The notes beneath the pieces were generated by a model. That model did no database searches and was not told the origin of the DNA. It worked only from the letters and a program-made list of their open reading frames with translations. Positions 26,297-34,439 of a stretch of 41,253 bases of DNA are shown here, piece after piece. The DNA comes from Nostoc sp. NMS2. GTDB lineage: Bacteria; Cyanobacteriota; Cyanobacteriia; Cyanobacteriales; Nostocaceae. The position numbers were made by a program, and so were the translations under genes. The stretch's first letter is position 1, and every line of letters starts with the position of its first letter. Where the stretch lies: positions 1-41,253 of the forward strand of contig NZ_JABXKH010000110.1 in NCBI RefSeq assembly GCF_017115105.1, written 5' to 3'.

Positions 26297-26815
26297 ATGA
26301 AACATACCCTTTCAGTTCTCGTAGAAGATGAGGCGGGTGTTCTTTCCCGCATATCTGGTTTATTCGCCCGTCGTGGTTTTAATATTGAAAGCCTTGCTGT
26401 TGGCCCTGCTGAACAGGGAGGAGTCTCCCGAATTACAATGGTTGTACCCGGTGACGATCGCGTGATCGAGCAACTCACTAAGCAACTATACAAGTTAGTT
26501 AATGTCCTCAAGGTACAGGATATTACCGAAACTCCTTGCGTCGAGCGAGAATTGATGCTTTTGAAAGTGAATGCTAGCAGCAGCAATCGCTCAGAAGTGA
26601 TTGAACTGTCTCAGATTTTCCGGGCGCGAGTCGTGGATGTAGCAGAAGATTCTCTCACCTTAGAAGTTGTGGGAGATCCAGGTAAAATGGTAGCGATCGT
26701 GCAGGTGTTGCAAAAATTTGGTTTAAGAGAAATCGCCCGCACTGGCAAAATCGCCCTGACTCGTGAGTCAGGCGTGAATACCGAATTACTCAAATCTTTG
26801 GAAGCAAAAGTTTAG
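26297..26815 (+). CDS. ilvN: Acetolactate synthase small (regulatory) subunit
   Basis: Regulatory subunit of acetohydroxyacid synthase, the first common step of valine, leucine and isoleucine synthesis; it activates the catalytic IlvB/IlvG subunit and gives valine feedback inhibition. The 172-residue protein starts [19 protein letters not shown], the classical N-terminal ACT domain. [15 protein letters not shown] and [10 protein letters not shown] follow, then a C-terminal domain ([40 protein letters not shown]). ATG at 26297 is preferred over an in-frame TTG at 26288, by comparison with family N-termini. A perfect hairpin follows. Confidence 0.95.
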   Translation: MKHTLSVLVEDEAGVLSRISGLFARRGFNIESLAVGPAEQGGVSRITMVVPGDDRVIEQLTKQLYKLVNVLKVQDITETPCVERELMLLKVNASSSNRSEVIELSQIFRARVVDVAEDSLTLEVVGDPGKMVAIVQVLQKFGLREIARTGKIALTRESGVNTELLKSLEAKV

Positions 26816-26848
26816 TTGGGAATTTAAATCAGCACATACATCAAGTAC

Positions 26849-26888
26849 AGCAAAAGTCATAGTGACAATTGTTACTATGACTTTTGCT
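26849..26888 (+). terminator. Perfect hairpin after ilvN
   Basis: AGCAAAAGTCATAGT (26849-26863) is perfectly complementary to ACTATGACTTTTGCT (26874-26888), with a 10-base loop. It lies 34 bases past the ilvN stop, and its right arm contains a TTTT run. A terminator is the simplest reading. Confidence 0.65.
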
Positions 26889-27231
26889 GAGAGACCATCA
26901 AAAAATTGCATGAGAATTCAGAGTGATAGCTCAATCGAACACCGAGGTTCACGGCAAAAGCCTATTCCCGATCCCCTGTCGCAGTCGTAGTCTAAATACC
27001 TGAAAACCTCTACCAGAAGAAGTCAGAAGACAGAATAATGCCTCTGGCACGCTCTTCGCGTTCAGAATTCAGAATACCCCAGCAGTCAAGTCAGGGGTAA
27101 CAGCCACGGAAAGAATTAATATCACGCGCGTTTAAAATCGGGGGCTTTAAACCTCCCTTGGACATCCAGTCGCACAGAATCCATTCTGAATTCTGGCTTC
27201 TGAATTCTTCTTCGGTAAATTGACAACATTC
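26889..27231. other. Gap with imperfect inverted repeats
   Basis: No gene is seen. Segments such as CAGAAGACAGAAT and TTCAGAATTCAGAAT in the left part pair loosely with ATTCTGAATTCTGGCTTCTG near 27184. It separates ilvN from the convergent RTX gene. Confidence 0.45.
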
Positions 27232-29025
27232 TTATACAACACTGACTCCTAGCGTATAAGAAAAATCAGGCTTAGAAATGTTATCCACATTAGAGAAAAT
27301 TCCGCCATCTCCAGGTAAGAAAGCAAATTTACTCACTGAAATAGAGTACGTACCTGCATTCAGTGAAGCAGTGATTAATGACGTAAGATCGCGGGGAAGT
27401 CCATTATCATCATTAGATTGCAGTAAAGTCCCAGTATTGTCAAACAGTCCGAGAACAGTATCTCCAGATGTCGCTGTCGTGATAGTGACATTTCCTGCAT
27501 TTGCTAAAGAAAATGTAAAAAAGTCGAAATCGGTATTGTTCCCTGGTTGGACTGTTGTAATCTGAGCGGAAAGATTAACGTTTGAGCCTGATGACAAGGA
27601 ACCTAAACCTTCAGCACTTTCTAGTGTGTTATTCGTACCTTCTCCAGCATTTTCCCGCTCATAGAAAAGGAAGTCATCACTATCAAGTCTGACATTGTTT
27701 CTCCCCTGTAGAATACCTACGATCTCATCTGGTTCCGCTCCCGGCTTGTCTACAAATATTCGTGTATTGCTTCCAACAACTTGCAGGCGGTAGTCTTGTA
27801 AAGCTCCTTTGAGTTCAATTTTATCCTGGCTAGAGTCGAAGTTAGTAATAGTAGCCAAGTCCCCAAAACCAGGATTCGCAGTGTTGTTATCGTCGTAGAA
27901 AATGTTTACAGCGTCTCCCAGGATAAATCTATCTGCCCCAGTTCCGCCAGTCAAAGTATCAGTTTCCCCTAATCCAGGTGGAAGCAGACTACCGGGAAAA
28001 GTACCGATGAGGATATCGTCTCCAGACCCACCATTGAGAATGTCATTGCCTGGCCCGCCTTGTAAACTATCATTGCCATCCTCACCATTGAGAATATCAT
28101 TGCCTAAATTACCGTCTAGCGTGTCATTGCCTGCTCTGCCATTTATAGTGTTGTTAACAGTATTACCAAAAAGGAAGTTGTTAAGACTGTTACCTGTCCC
28201 ATTGATGGCGTTAGTTTCCCTCAGCCTCAGATTCTCTACATTGGTTCCTAGTGTGTAGGTGACAGAAGACTGGACGGTATCTGTGCCTGAATTCGCAGCC
28301 TCTGTAATGGTATCAAGAGTACTGTCAACAAGGTAATTGTCGTCGCCGGCTCCCCCATTCAAAGTATCAGTACCTAAGCCGCCATCAAGTGTGTCATTGC
28401 CATTATTACCGGATAATTGGTTATTTTGGTTGTCGCCAACAATGCTGTCATTTCCATTCGTGCCGATGACATTATCAAAGTTGACTATAGTAAAGGGCAA
28501 TGTACCCAAACCAGGAACGTTATTAGCAGCCAACCTTTGGGTTTGCAGGTTAACCGTGATAGATACCCCAGCCAAAGATTGGGATGCATCTATGGTGTTG
28601 TTGGCAACATTCGCATTCGCAATAATCTTTTCTACTTTAAATAGCTGGTCTTGCCCCAATCCTCCAGCTTTTTGAATGGTTCCGACACCTGACAAGGTAA
28701 TTTGACCTACTTGATTGTAGTCTGCGGTATCAATGCCATCTCCGCCATTAATACTGTCGTTACCCTGACTACCTATGAAGGTGTCAAGTCCTGCGCCACC
28801 GATGAGAGTATCGTTTCCTGAACCTCCATCAAGTGTGTCATTGCCATCTCCACCGTTTAGACTGTCGTTCAACGTCCCACCTGCCAGGGAATCGTTACCA
28901 GCCAAACCATTTAAGGTATCGTTACCGGAAGTACTATTGGCGTTACCACCACTAGCCCAACCAACTATGGTGTCATTTCCCGAAGTCCCATTGATTATGT
29001 CAGAACCTGTAGTACCGAAAGCCAT
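27232..29025 (-). CDS. RTX-type calcium-binding protein with C-terminal PPC-like domain
   Basis: A 597-residue acidic protein. Nonapeptide repeats of the GGxGxDxLx type cover about residues 15-85, 195-235 and 285-345 (for example GGDGNDTLDGGSGNDTLIGG); these bind calcium and form a beta-roll. The block FILGDAVNIFYDD and ITNFDSSQDKIELKG (about 365-415) is the usual segment after RTX repeats. The last 130 residues resemble the bacterial pre-peptidase (PPC/DVUA0089-like) domain: DFDFFTFSLANAGNVTI, LGLFDNTGTLLQSNDD, LNAGTYSISVS. There is no Sec signal peptide; such proteins are usually secreted by type I systems, but none is encoded here. AGGAGAG lies before the ATG. Its function may be surface or adhesin-like. 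Confidence 0.88.
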   Translation of the reverse strand: MAFGTTGSDIINGTSGNDTIVGWASGGNANSTSGNDTLNGLAGNDSLAGGTLNDSLNGGDGNDTLDGGSGNDTLIGGAGLDTFIGSQGNDSINGGDGIDTADYNQVGQITLSGVGTIQKAGGLGQDQLFKVEKIIANANVANNTIDASQSLAGVSITVNLQTQRLAANNVPGLGTLPFTIVNFDNVIGTNGNDSIVGDNQNNQLSGNNGNDTLDGGLGTDTLNGGAGDDNYLVDSTLDTITEAANSGTDTVQSSVTYTLGTNVENLRLRETNAINGTGNSLNNFLFGNTVNNTINGRAGNDTLDGNLGNDILNGEDGNDSLQGGPGNDILNGGSGDDILIGTFPGSLLPPGLGETDTLTGGTGADRFILGDAVNIFYDDNNTANPGFGDLATITNFDSSQDKIELKGALQDYRLQVVGSNTRIFVDKPGAEPDEIVGILQGRNNVRLDSDDFLFYERENAGEGTNNTLESAEGLGSLSSGSNVNLSAQITTVQPGNNTDFDFFTFSLANAGNVTITTATSGDTVLGLFDNTGTLLQSNDDNGLPRDLTSLITASLNAGTYSISVSKFAFLPGDGGIFSNVDNISKPDFSYTLGVSVV

Positions 29026-29268
29026 ATTATCTCTCCTGAATTTCTCACTAGTTAAGTTGAGCCTTAGTCAAAGAACTATTCATCAGTTCAATTTAGATGG
29101 CTTACCATTTGCGTAATCCTATTGACAAAACATTAATGTTTGATTTGGTTAGAGGATGTTTTAAAAATCCCATTATTGGGATAAAGGCGTTCTAGATCCC
29201 TCTAAAACACCCGATTAATTGGGAGAATTAGATTCTATTTTTTCCCTTCCAAAGACAGGAAAATAAAT

Positions 29269-29353
29269 AAGTACCTAAAATCGCAATCAAATACTTTTAA
29301 AACAACCTCTTAGAGGTTGTTTTAAAAGTGGTCAGCTGTAATTTTAGGTACTT
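29269..29353. repeat. Nested perfect palindromes
   Basis: The inner palindrome 29293-29329 has perfect 18-base arms (ACTTTTAAAACAACCTCT and its complement) around a single base. It is enclosed by a second inverted pair, AAGTACCTAAAAT (29269-29281) and ATTTTAGGTACTT (29341-29353). This could be a short inverted-repeat element or an extruding cruciform. Confidence 0.8.
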
Positions 29354-30200
29354 CTAGATCCCCCCTAACCCCCCTTAAAAAGGGGGGAACCGGAATCAAA
29401 GTCCCGCAATTTATCGGGGAGCCACTGCGGGAACAGGGGTCTCCCCCGCCGCAGGATGCGCGTAAAGCCAACTCTTAGAGACGCTGCGCAAACGGCATAG
29501 CTTTGCTTAACGCAAAGCGTCTCCAAGAGTTGCGCTGTAGTGAAGCAAGTGGCGTGGATTTAGGGGGATCTAAAACGTTTTGCTATCGACCAAAGAACTT
29601 TTCAAACATCCTCTTAGGAAATTTCAAATAAAAAATATCCCACTATTTATTGTGGGCTTGCTCGAAAAGTCCGGTTTTGGTTGCGGGCGAACAAGACATC
29701 TATTTTACAAAAATAGATAATCTATTTTCAGGAAATCCCTAAATGGATTACTCAAATGGTAATTATGTAAAATATTTTGGTTGATTTTACAAACTTATTT
29801 GAACCCATCTACTAATTATTTAAATATCATAAGTAAAAGGTTGTATCAACTTCTTTATCAAATCTTTAAAATGCTAACAAATCCGATTTTTGATATATAG
29901 AAATATTGTTGCAGATTTTAAGTAAATATTTTTTTTAAAGATACTGATTCTTTTGATAAATATTGCGATGTTTTTATGCTTAGGGTGATATTGTCATTAC
30001 GTTTGGCTGCAATATCGGATTTTTTGGTCAAAGAAATATTATCTTTAATAAAATAAAATAGTTTTATATTAAAGAAATACATTTTAAAATACATAAGTTA
30101 AATTTATATATTCATCAATTTAACTTTGGTACTTAATAACACCTAAGCTTTACATAAATTTTATATAATTCCTTTCAGGTCTTTTAAATCCAATATTCCC

Positions 30201-30363
30201 CAATACTGCGTGGGTTTTGCCTAAAAAGGAAAAATGTGTAGGTTGGGTTGAGGAACAAAACCACACGAAATGTTGGGTTTGTTGGGTTTCACTTCGTACC
30301 CCTACTCTTAAAGAAGGCTTGCTACAACCCAGCCTACAAATATTCAAAACCTACGCAGTATTG
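30201..30363. mobile_element. MITE family A, copy 4
   Basis: CAATACTGCGTGGGTTTTG at the left and CAAAACCTACGCAGTATTG at the right (ending 30363) form near-perfect inverted ends, closest to copy 3. The interior is the GTAGGTTGGGTTG palindrome with an extra insertion. The flanks (CAATATTCCC and CAATACTTTT) share only six of ten bases, so no firm target duplication is claimed. Confidence 0.65.
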
Positions 30364-30993
30364 CAATACTTTTTTAATGAAATTCTCAAGTGAATTTTGG
30401 GACAATAATTACTCAAAATTTTTTCATATATCTAATTTCAGACTTAGAAATTGAATTTTTTAGTTTAAATTTGGACACTTTTATTTTGAAAACATGGAAA
30501 TTGAATTCGTTAATTATTAGTCTTGATTGCAATTCAGATACCTTTCCTTTGCTCTGAATAAGTATTGGTCTTGAAGTTCTATACATTTAGCAGGATGTTA
30601 TTTAGGTGTAAACTTATACTAAAATTTCCTATACAGGCTGAAGCAATAGGAGGGAAAGAATAATAGAAAATCAAGTTTTTTTGACCTGTATACACCGTAG
30701 CCAATACCTCAGGGGGATTAAGGGAGATAATTTAACTTGTATGTACACCGTAGTAAGAGCAGGAAAGAAGGATGGAATTGGGGTTTTGCAGATAAGAGTG
30801 ATATTGGCTTCTCCATAAGTATCTTGAGAAATTGATCATTACTTTGGCTAAAAATTGGATGTTTTCCTATATATTCAAGTAGATATAATTTTTTTATGTA
30901 TAAATATAATTTATACTTATTAGTACTTCCGTTGTGGATATAGTATCAAAACTAACATCAAACCAAAATTTAGTTTCCCAAGGAATTAACAAT

Positions 30994-31602
30994 ATGAACT
31001 CACCTGAAGAATACATCAACAATAATTCATCGAATACAGAAAAACAGGGTTCAAATGCAAACATAAATGAGTTGCAATTTAGTAGTAACAGCATGAGCGA
31101 AGGTAGAAACTTAGATAAAGTTAGAGAAATTCTTTTTGGCAATCAAACACGGGATACGGAAAGAAGGTTTACCCGTCTAGAAGAACGTCTGATTAAGGAA
31201 TTAGACAACGTGCGGGATGAAACAAGAAAACGTCTAGATGCTTTAGAAATTTATATTAAACAAGAAGTTGATTCTTTAACGCAGCGCCTAAAAAATGAGC
31301 AGGCAGAGCGTGACTCTCAGGTGAAAGCAATTGCGGAAGAAAGTAAAAGCATAATCATATCTTTGGAAAAAAAGATTACTCAATTTGATGAACAAACTAC
31401 TAATACTCAGCGAGAATTGCACGAGCAGATTCTCAACCAATCTAAAAGCTTACAAGATGAGATACAACAAAAATATCAGGAAATCTTAGCTTTACTAGAA
31501 CGGGAAACTCAAGAACTTCGCAGAGACAAAACAGATCGTTCAAATCTTGCCGCTATTTTTACAGAGTTAGCTATCCGGCTGAATGCAGAAAATAAGTCTT
31601 GA
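30994..31602 (+). CDS. Coiled-coil protein heading the GTPase cassette
   Basis: A soluble, highly charged protein of about 202 residues. An Asn/Ser-rich N-terminal tail (about 1-40) is followed by VREILFGNQTRDTERRF and a long, nearly continuous coiled coil (about 60-190). LEERLIKELDNVRDETRKR and LEKKITQFDEQTTN show the heptad pattern. The block ILFGxQxRDxExRFxxLE recurs, from memory, in cyanobacterial proteins of unknown function. ATG at 30994 is chosen because AAGGA lies about ten bases upstream; a GTG 20 codons earlier is in frame. It is followed after 113 bases by the OmpA-type gene and may be a scaffold for the cassette. Confidence 0.75.
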   Translation: MNSPEEYINNNSSNTEKQGSNANINELQFSSNSMSEGRNLDKVREILFGNQTRDTERRFTRLEERLIKELDNVRDETRKRLDALEIYIKQEVDSLTQRLKNEQAERDSQVKAIAEESKSIIISLEKKITQFDEQTTNTQRELHEQILNQSKSLQDEIQQKYQEILALLERETQELRRDKTDRSNLAAIFTELAIRLNAENKS

Positions 31603-31715
31603 GCTAAGGGGTTATTTGAAAATTTTTTCACTGTGACTTTTGGCTATGAGCGGATCTTTCGTGTTTACAACAGAATGCTACTTGATGATAAATTGTGAAT
31701 TGAGTAATTTTGGTA

Positions 31716-33500
31716 ATGAGTGATTATTCGATAAATCCAATACCGAAAGCATCCTCTGAAGGTTTGAACAGCAACAACCAAACCTCCGAAGTGAATGATG
31801 AACTAACTATACTCCGTAGTATACTTCTGGATATTGAACCGACTAAACTTAGAACACTTTATGAGCGATTAGAAAACCCTCAAATTCAGCCAGAAGATAT
31901 TAGCAAGATGCTTCCAGAAGCAGTTATCCTGCGGTCAAAGCAAGATAAACAACTTGGGGAAGTAATGGTATCAACTGTAGAAAATGCCATTGAAGTTTCT
32001 GTTGAACAAGACCACAATGTGCTTGCAGATGCATTATTTCCCGTTATTGGCCCAGCTACTCGCAAGGCGATTTCCACGGCTCTTGAAGGAATGATGCAAT
32101 CGATGAATCAAACTCTGGAGCATAGCTTGTCTCCACAGAGTTTTAAATGGAGACTAGAAGCGCAACGCACAGGAAAGTCATTTGCGGAAATTGTGCTGTT
32201 ACGGACGCTAGTTTATCGAGTGGAACAAATATTTTTGATTCATAAAAAATCGGGACTATTGCTGCAACATCTAGTAACAACGCAGGTAACAGTTCAAGAT
32301 CCAGATTTAGTGGCTGCGATGTTGACAGCTATCCAGGATTTTATCAAAGATTCCTTTCGGGTACAAAAAGTAGATGGGCTAAAAAGTTTACGCTTTGGAG
32401 AAGTCATTATTTGGATTGAAGAGGGGCCACAAGCTCTAGTAGCAGCGATGATTCGAGGAAATCCCCCTCAAGAATTAAGGTTAGTTTTGCAAGAAGCAAT
32501 AGAGAAAATTCACCTGAAGCTAAGTAGAGAAATTAAAAATTTTACAGGGGAAACAGAAGCATTTCAGGCCAGTCAGCCTTATTTAGAAGCTTGTCTGGTA
32601 GTTCAGTATAAATCTGCGGCTAAAAAAAATTATACCTATGCCTGGGCTTTCTTGGGTACGATCGCGATCGCTTGTGGAACTTGGGGCTTTTTTACTATTA
32701 GAGAACAACTCCGTTGGCAAGCATATCTCCACAAACTCAACTTACAGCCAGGAGTTGTTGTGATTAACACCAAGCAAGCTTTTGGCAAATATTTTATTTC
32801 AGGAATGCGCGATCCCTTAGCAGTAGATCCCAATACCCTAATACAACAAACAAATCTTAATCCCAAAATAGTAATTAGCCAGTGGCAACCCTATCTGTCT
32901 TTGGAGCCACAATTTACCGCCAAAAGAGTTGAAAAATTGTTGCATCCTCCTCAAACTGTATCATTAAAGGTTGATAACAATGGTATTCTTAATGCAACTG
33001 GTTATGCACCCCGGAAATGGATTTTAGAAGCACGGAAATTATGGAAGTTTATTCCTGGAATCACCGAATTTCAAGACCAAAAACTTGTAGAAATTGAACT
33101 TAGCGAATTTGATTTATCCAAAAGACAGATAGAAAAAGAAATGTTGTTTTTTGCGGAAGGAAAAACTGAGTTGATCCCTGGTGAAGTTGACAAATTACCT
33201 AACTTATTTATATCAATCCACAAATGTTTAGATATTGCAAAGTATTTGGGTAGAAATGTGCAGATTCAAATAATTGGACATACTAATAGTGCTGGAACAG
33301 AACTAAGAAATAGACCACTCAGTCAAGCCCGCGCTAATAAAATTATATCTTATTTAAAATCCGAAGGAATCAAGACAAACCAATTTCAAGCCCTAACTGT
33401 AAGTTCTTGCCTAACTTTCCAGCCAGAATTCAGACCAGAATCTAAAGAATTTAATCGAAGAGTATCTTTTAAAGTATTAATGAATAATCCCTCGAAATAA
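31716..33500 (+). CDS. Inner-membrane protein with cytoplasmic N-domain, BON-like and OmpA-like C-domains
   Basis: This 594-residue protein has no signal peptide. Residues 1-300 form a largely helical region of no family I can name (ELTILRSILLDIEPTKL, FPVIGPATRKAISTALEGM). A single membrane helix (WAFLGTIAIACGTWGFFTI, about 308-328) follows, so the N-part should be cytoplasmic and the C-part periplasmic. A BON-like segment (VSLKVDNNGILNATGYAP, about 405-455) precedes an OmpA/MotB-type domain (about 475-590) with IGHTNSAG, LSQARANKIISYL and NRRVSFKV. The usual GHTD aspartate that contacts diaminopimelate is Asn. It probably links peptidoglycan to the cytoplasmic GTPase encoded 14 bases downstream. 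ATG at 31716 is chosen over TTG at 31710. Confidence 0.85.
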   Translation: MSDYSINPIPKASSEGLNSNNQTSEVNDELTILRSILLDIEPTKLRTLYERLENPQIQPEDISKMLPEAVILRSKQDKQLGEVMVSTVENAIEVSVEQDHNVLADALFPVIGPATRKAISTALEGMMQSMNQTLEHSLSPQSFKWRLEAQRTGKSFAEIVLLRTLVYRVEQIFLIHKKSGLLLQHLVTTQVTVQDPDLVAAMLTAIQDFIKDSFRVQKVDGLKSLRFGEVIIWIEEGPQALVAAMIRGNPPQELRLVLQEAIEKIHLKLSREIKNFTGETEAFQASQPYLEACLVVQYKSAAKKNYTYAWAFLGTIAIACGTWGFFTIREQLRWQAYLHKLNLQPGVVVINTKQAFGKYFISGMRDPLAVDPNTLIQQTNLNPKIVISQWQPYLSLEPQFTAKRVEKLLHPPQTVSLKVDNNGILNATGYAPRKWILEARKLWKFIPGITEFQDQKLVEIELSEFDLSKRQIEKEMLFFAEGKTELIPGEVDKLPNLFISIHKCLDIAKYLGRNVQIQIIGHTNSAGTELRNRPLSQARANKIISYLKSEGIKTNQFQALTVSSCLTFQPEFRPESKEFNRRVSFKVLMNNPSK

Positions 33501-33514
33501 AGTTATATCAATTT

Positions 33515-34015
33515 ATGGTTATCCAGACAAAAATTTGTATGATCGGTGCATTTGCTACAGGTAAAACTAGTTTAGTGGCAATGTTTGTTCACAGTATTTT
33601 TTCCGAAAAATATCATACTACTGTGGGTGTAAAAATTGATAAAAAAACTATAGATATTCAAGATAAAAAATTAAACCTTATCCTTTGGGATATATATGGA
33701 GAAGATGATTTTCAAGAATTACAAATGTCTTATTTGCGAGGTTCTGCTGGTTATTTATTAGTTGTAGATGGTACTAGAAATAATACTTTACAAAAAGCTT
33801 TTAGTTTACAAAGAAAAATAGAAGATGCCATTGGTCAGGTTCCCTTTATTTTAGTCATAAACAAATTAGATATAACGGATGAATGGGAAATTGAATCTGC
33901 TGAGATAGATGATGTTATACAAAAGGGTTGGACTGTAATTAAAACAAGTGCCAAACATGGTATTGGTGTAGAAGAAGCTTTTCAAACTCTCGCTAAAAAA
34001 ATATTGGATTGCTAA
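33515..34015 (+). CDS. Ras/Rab-like small GTPase
   Basis: A 166-residue single-domain GTPase. The G motifs are P-loop GAFATGKTS (11-19), switch I Thr in HTTVGVK (35-36), DIYGE (59-63), NKLD (116-119) and TSAK (144-147). The size and order are those of eukaryotic Rab/Ras and of bacterial Rup-type small GTPases. Two positions are unusual: Phe13 and Ala14 replace the two glycines equivalent to Ras Gly12 and Gly13, and Glu63 replaces catalytic Gln61. Both changes would be expected to slow intrinsic hydrolysis. No lipidation motif is present. It lies 14 bases after the OmpA-type gene and directly abuts the PAS-like gene, so they are certainly cotranscribed. It is presumably a cytoplasmic switch. 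Confidence 0.92.
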   Translation: MVIQTKICMIGAFATGKTSLVAMFVHSIFSEKYHTTVGVKIDKKTIDIQDKKLNLILWDIYGEDDFQELQMSYLRGSAGYLLVVDGTRNNTLQKAFSLQRKIEDAIGQVPFILVINKLDITDEWEIESAEIDDVIQKGWTVIKTSAKHGIGVEEAFQTLAKKILDC

Positions 34016-34417
34016 ATGTTGGATGTCCCTGTTTTTGTAATTACCTATATTCTAAATTTTCTAACAGCAGAGTCTTCTCTTGGCTATCTGTTAGTTAATA
34101 AAGATGGTAGCCTCTTGACTTGGGGTGGGAAGTTGGCAGCTTATGGAATTACTAACCTCCGTAAAGGCAAAAATGCAAAAGAGCAAGTTATTTTTCTAGA
34201 AGGGTTACTACCATTAGATGATACTTCTATATTTCTGCCATTCATTCAAACAGAGTATGGCAGTTGTATAGATGTTCATATATTACCGACGAAAGAAGCA
34301 GATTGGGTATTGCTGTTAGATAGTAGCTGTGATAGAGATTACCTCTTTCCTATTCAGCAAAAAGCAAATGATTTCAGACTATTACAGGAAAAATTAAATA
34401 GAAAGTTAAATAATTAA
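34016..34417 (+). CDS. Stand-alone PAS-like sensory protein
   Basis: A 133-residue soluble protein whose ATG immediately follows the GTPase stop codon (zero spacing). The pattern SLGYLLVNKDGSLLTWGGKL, then AAYGITNLRKGKNAKEQV, FLEGLLPLDDTSIFLPFI and DVHILPTKEADWVLLLD resembles, from memory, the PAS-like N-terminal region of certain cyanobacterial adenylate cyclases. Here it stands alone, ending in a short helix (NDFRLLQEKLNRKL). It could sense a ligand or redox state or act as a GTPase partner, for example in the way roadblock proteins partner MglA, though I see no roadblock signature. The PAS call is moderately confident; the function is inference. Confidence 0.65.
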   Translation: MLDVPVFVITYILNFLTAESSLGYLLVNKDGSLLTWGGKLAAYGITNLRKGKNAKEQVIFLEGLLPLDDTSIFLPFIQTEYGSCIDVHILPTKEADWVLLLDSSCDRDYLFPIQQKANDFRLLQEKLNRKLNN

Positions 34418-34439
34418 TTGATTGTAGCAGGTTTAACTC

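Larger units (their letters stand above)
29026..30993. other. Long AT-rich, repeat-filled intergenic region
   Basis: Nearly 2 kb with no gene I can support. It holds a nested palindrome (29269-29353), a CCCCCCTTAAAAAGGGGGG hairpin near 29368, a GACGCT...AGCGTC-type repeat block (about 29450-29560), very AT-rich sequence from about 29600 to 30180, a family A MITE (30201-30363) and two TACACCGTAG repeats (about 30690 and 30743). The right end must carry the promoter of the GTPase cassette. Confidence 0.6.

Noticed and set aside
27278..29116. Plus-strand open frames opposite the RTX gene
   Set aside because: They are shadows of the biased GGxGxD repeats; the Pro/Ser-rich translations have no family pattern or start signal.
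30201..30363. Target duplication around MITE copy 4
   Set aside because: The flanks CAATATTCCC and CAATACTTTT agree at only six of ten positions and the shared part resembles the element's own end.
31716..33500. MotB flagellar/pilus stator
   Set aside because: The membrane helix is central, the N-domain is 300 residues long and no MotA-like gene is adjacent.
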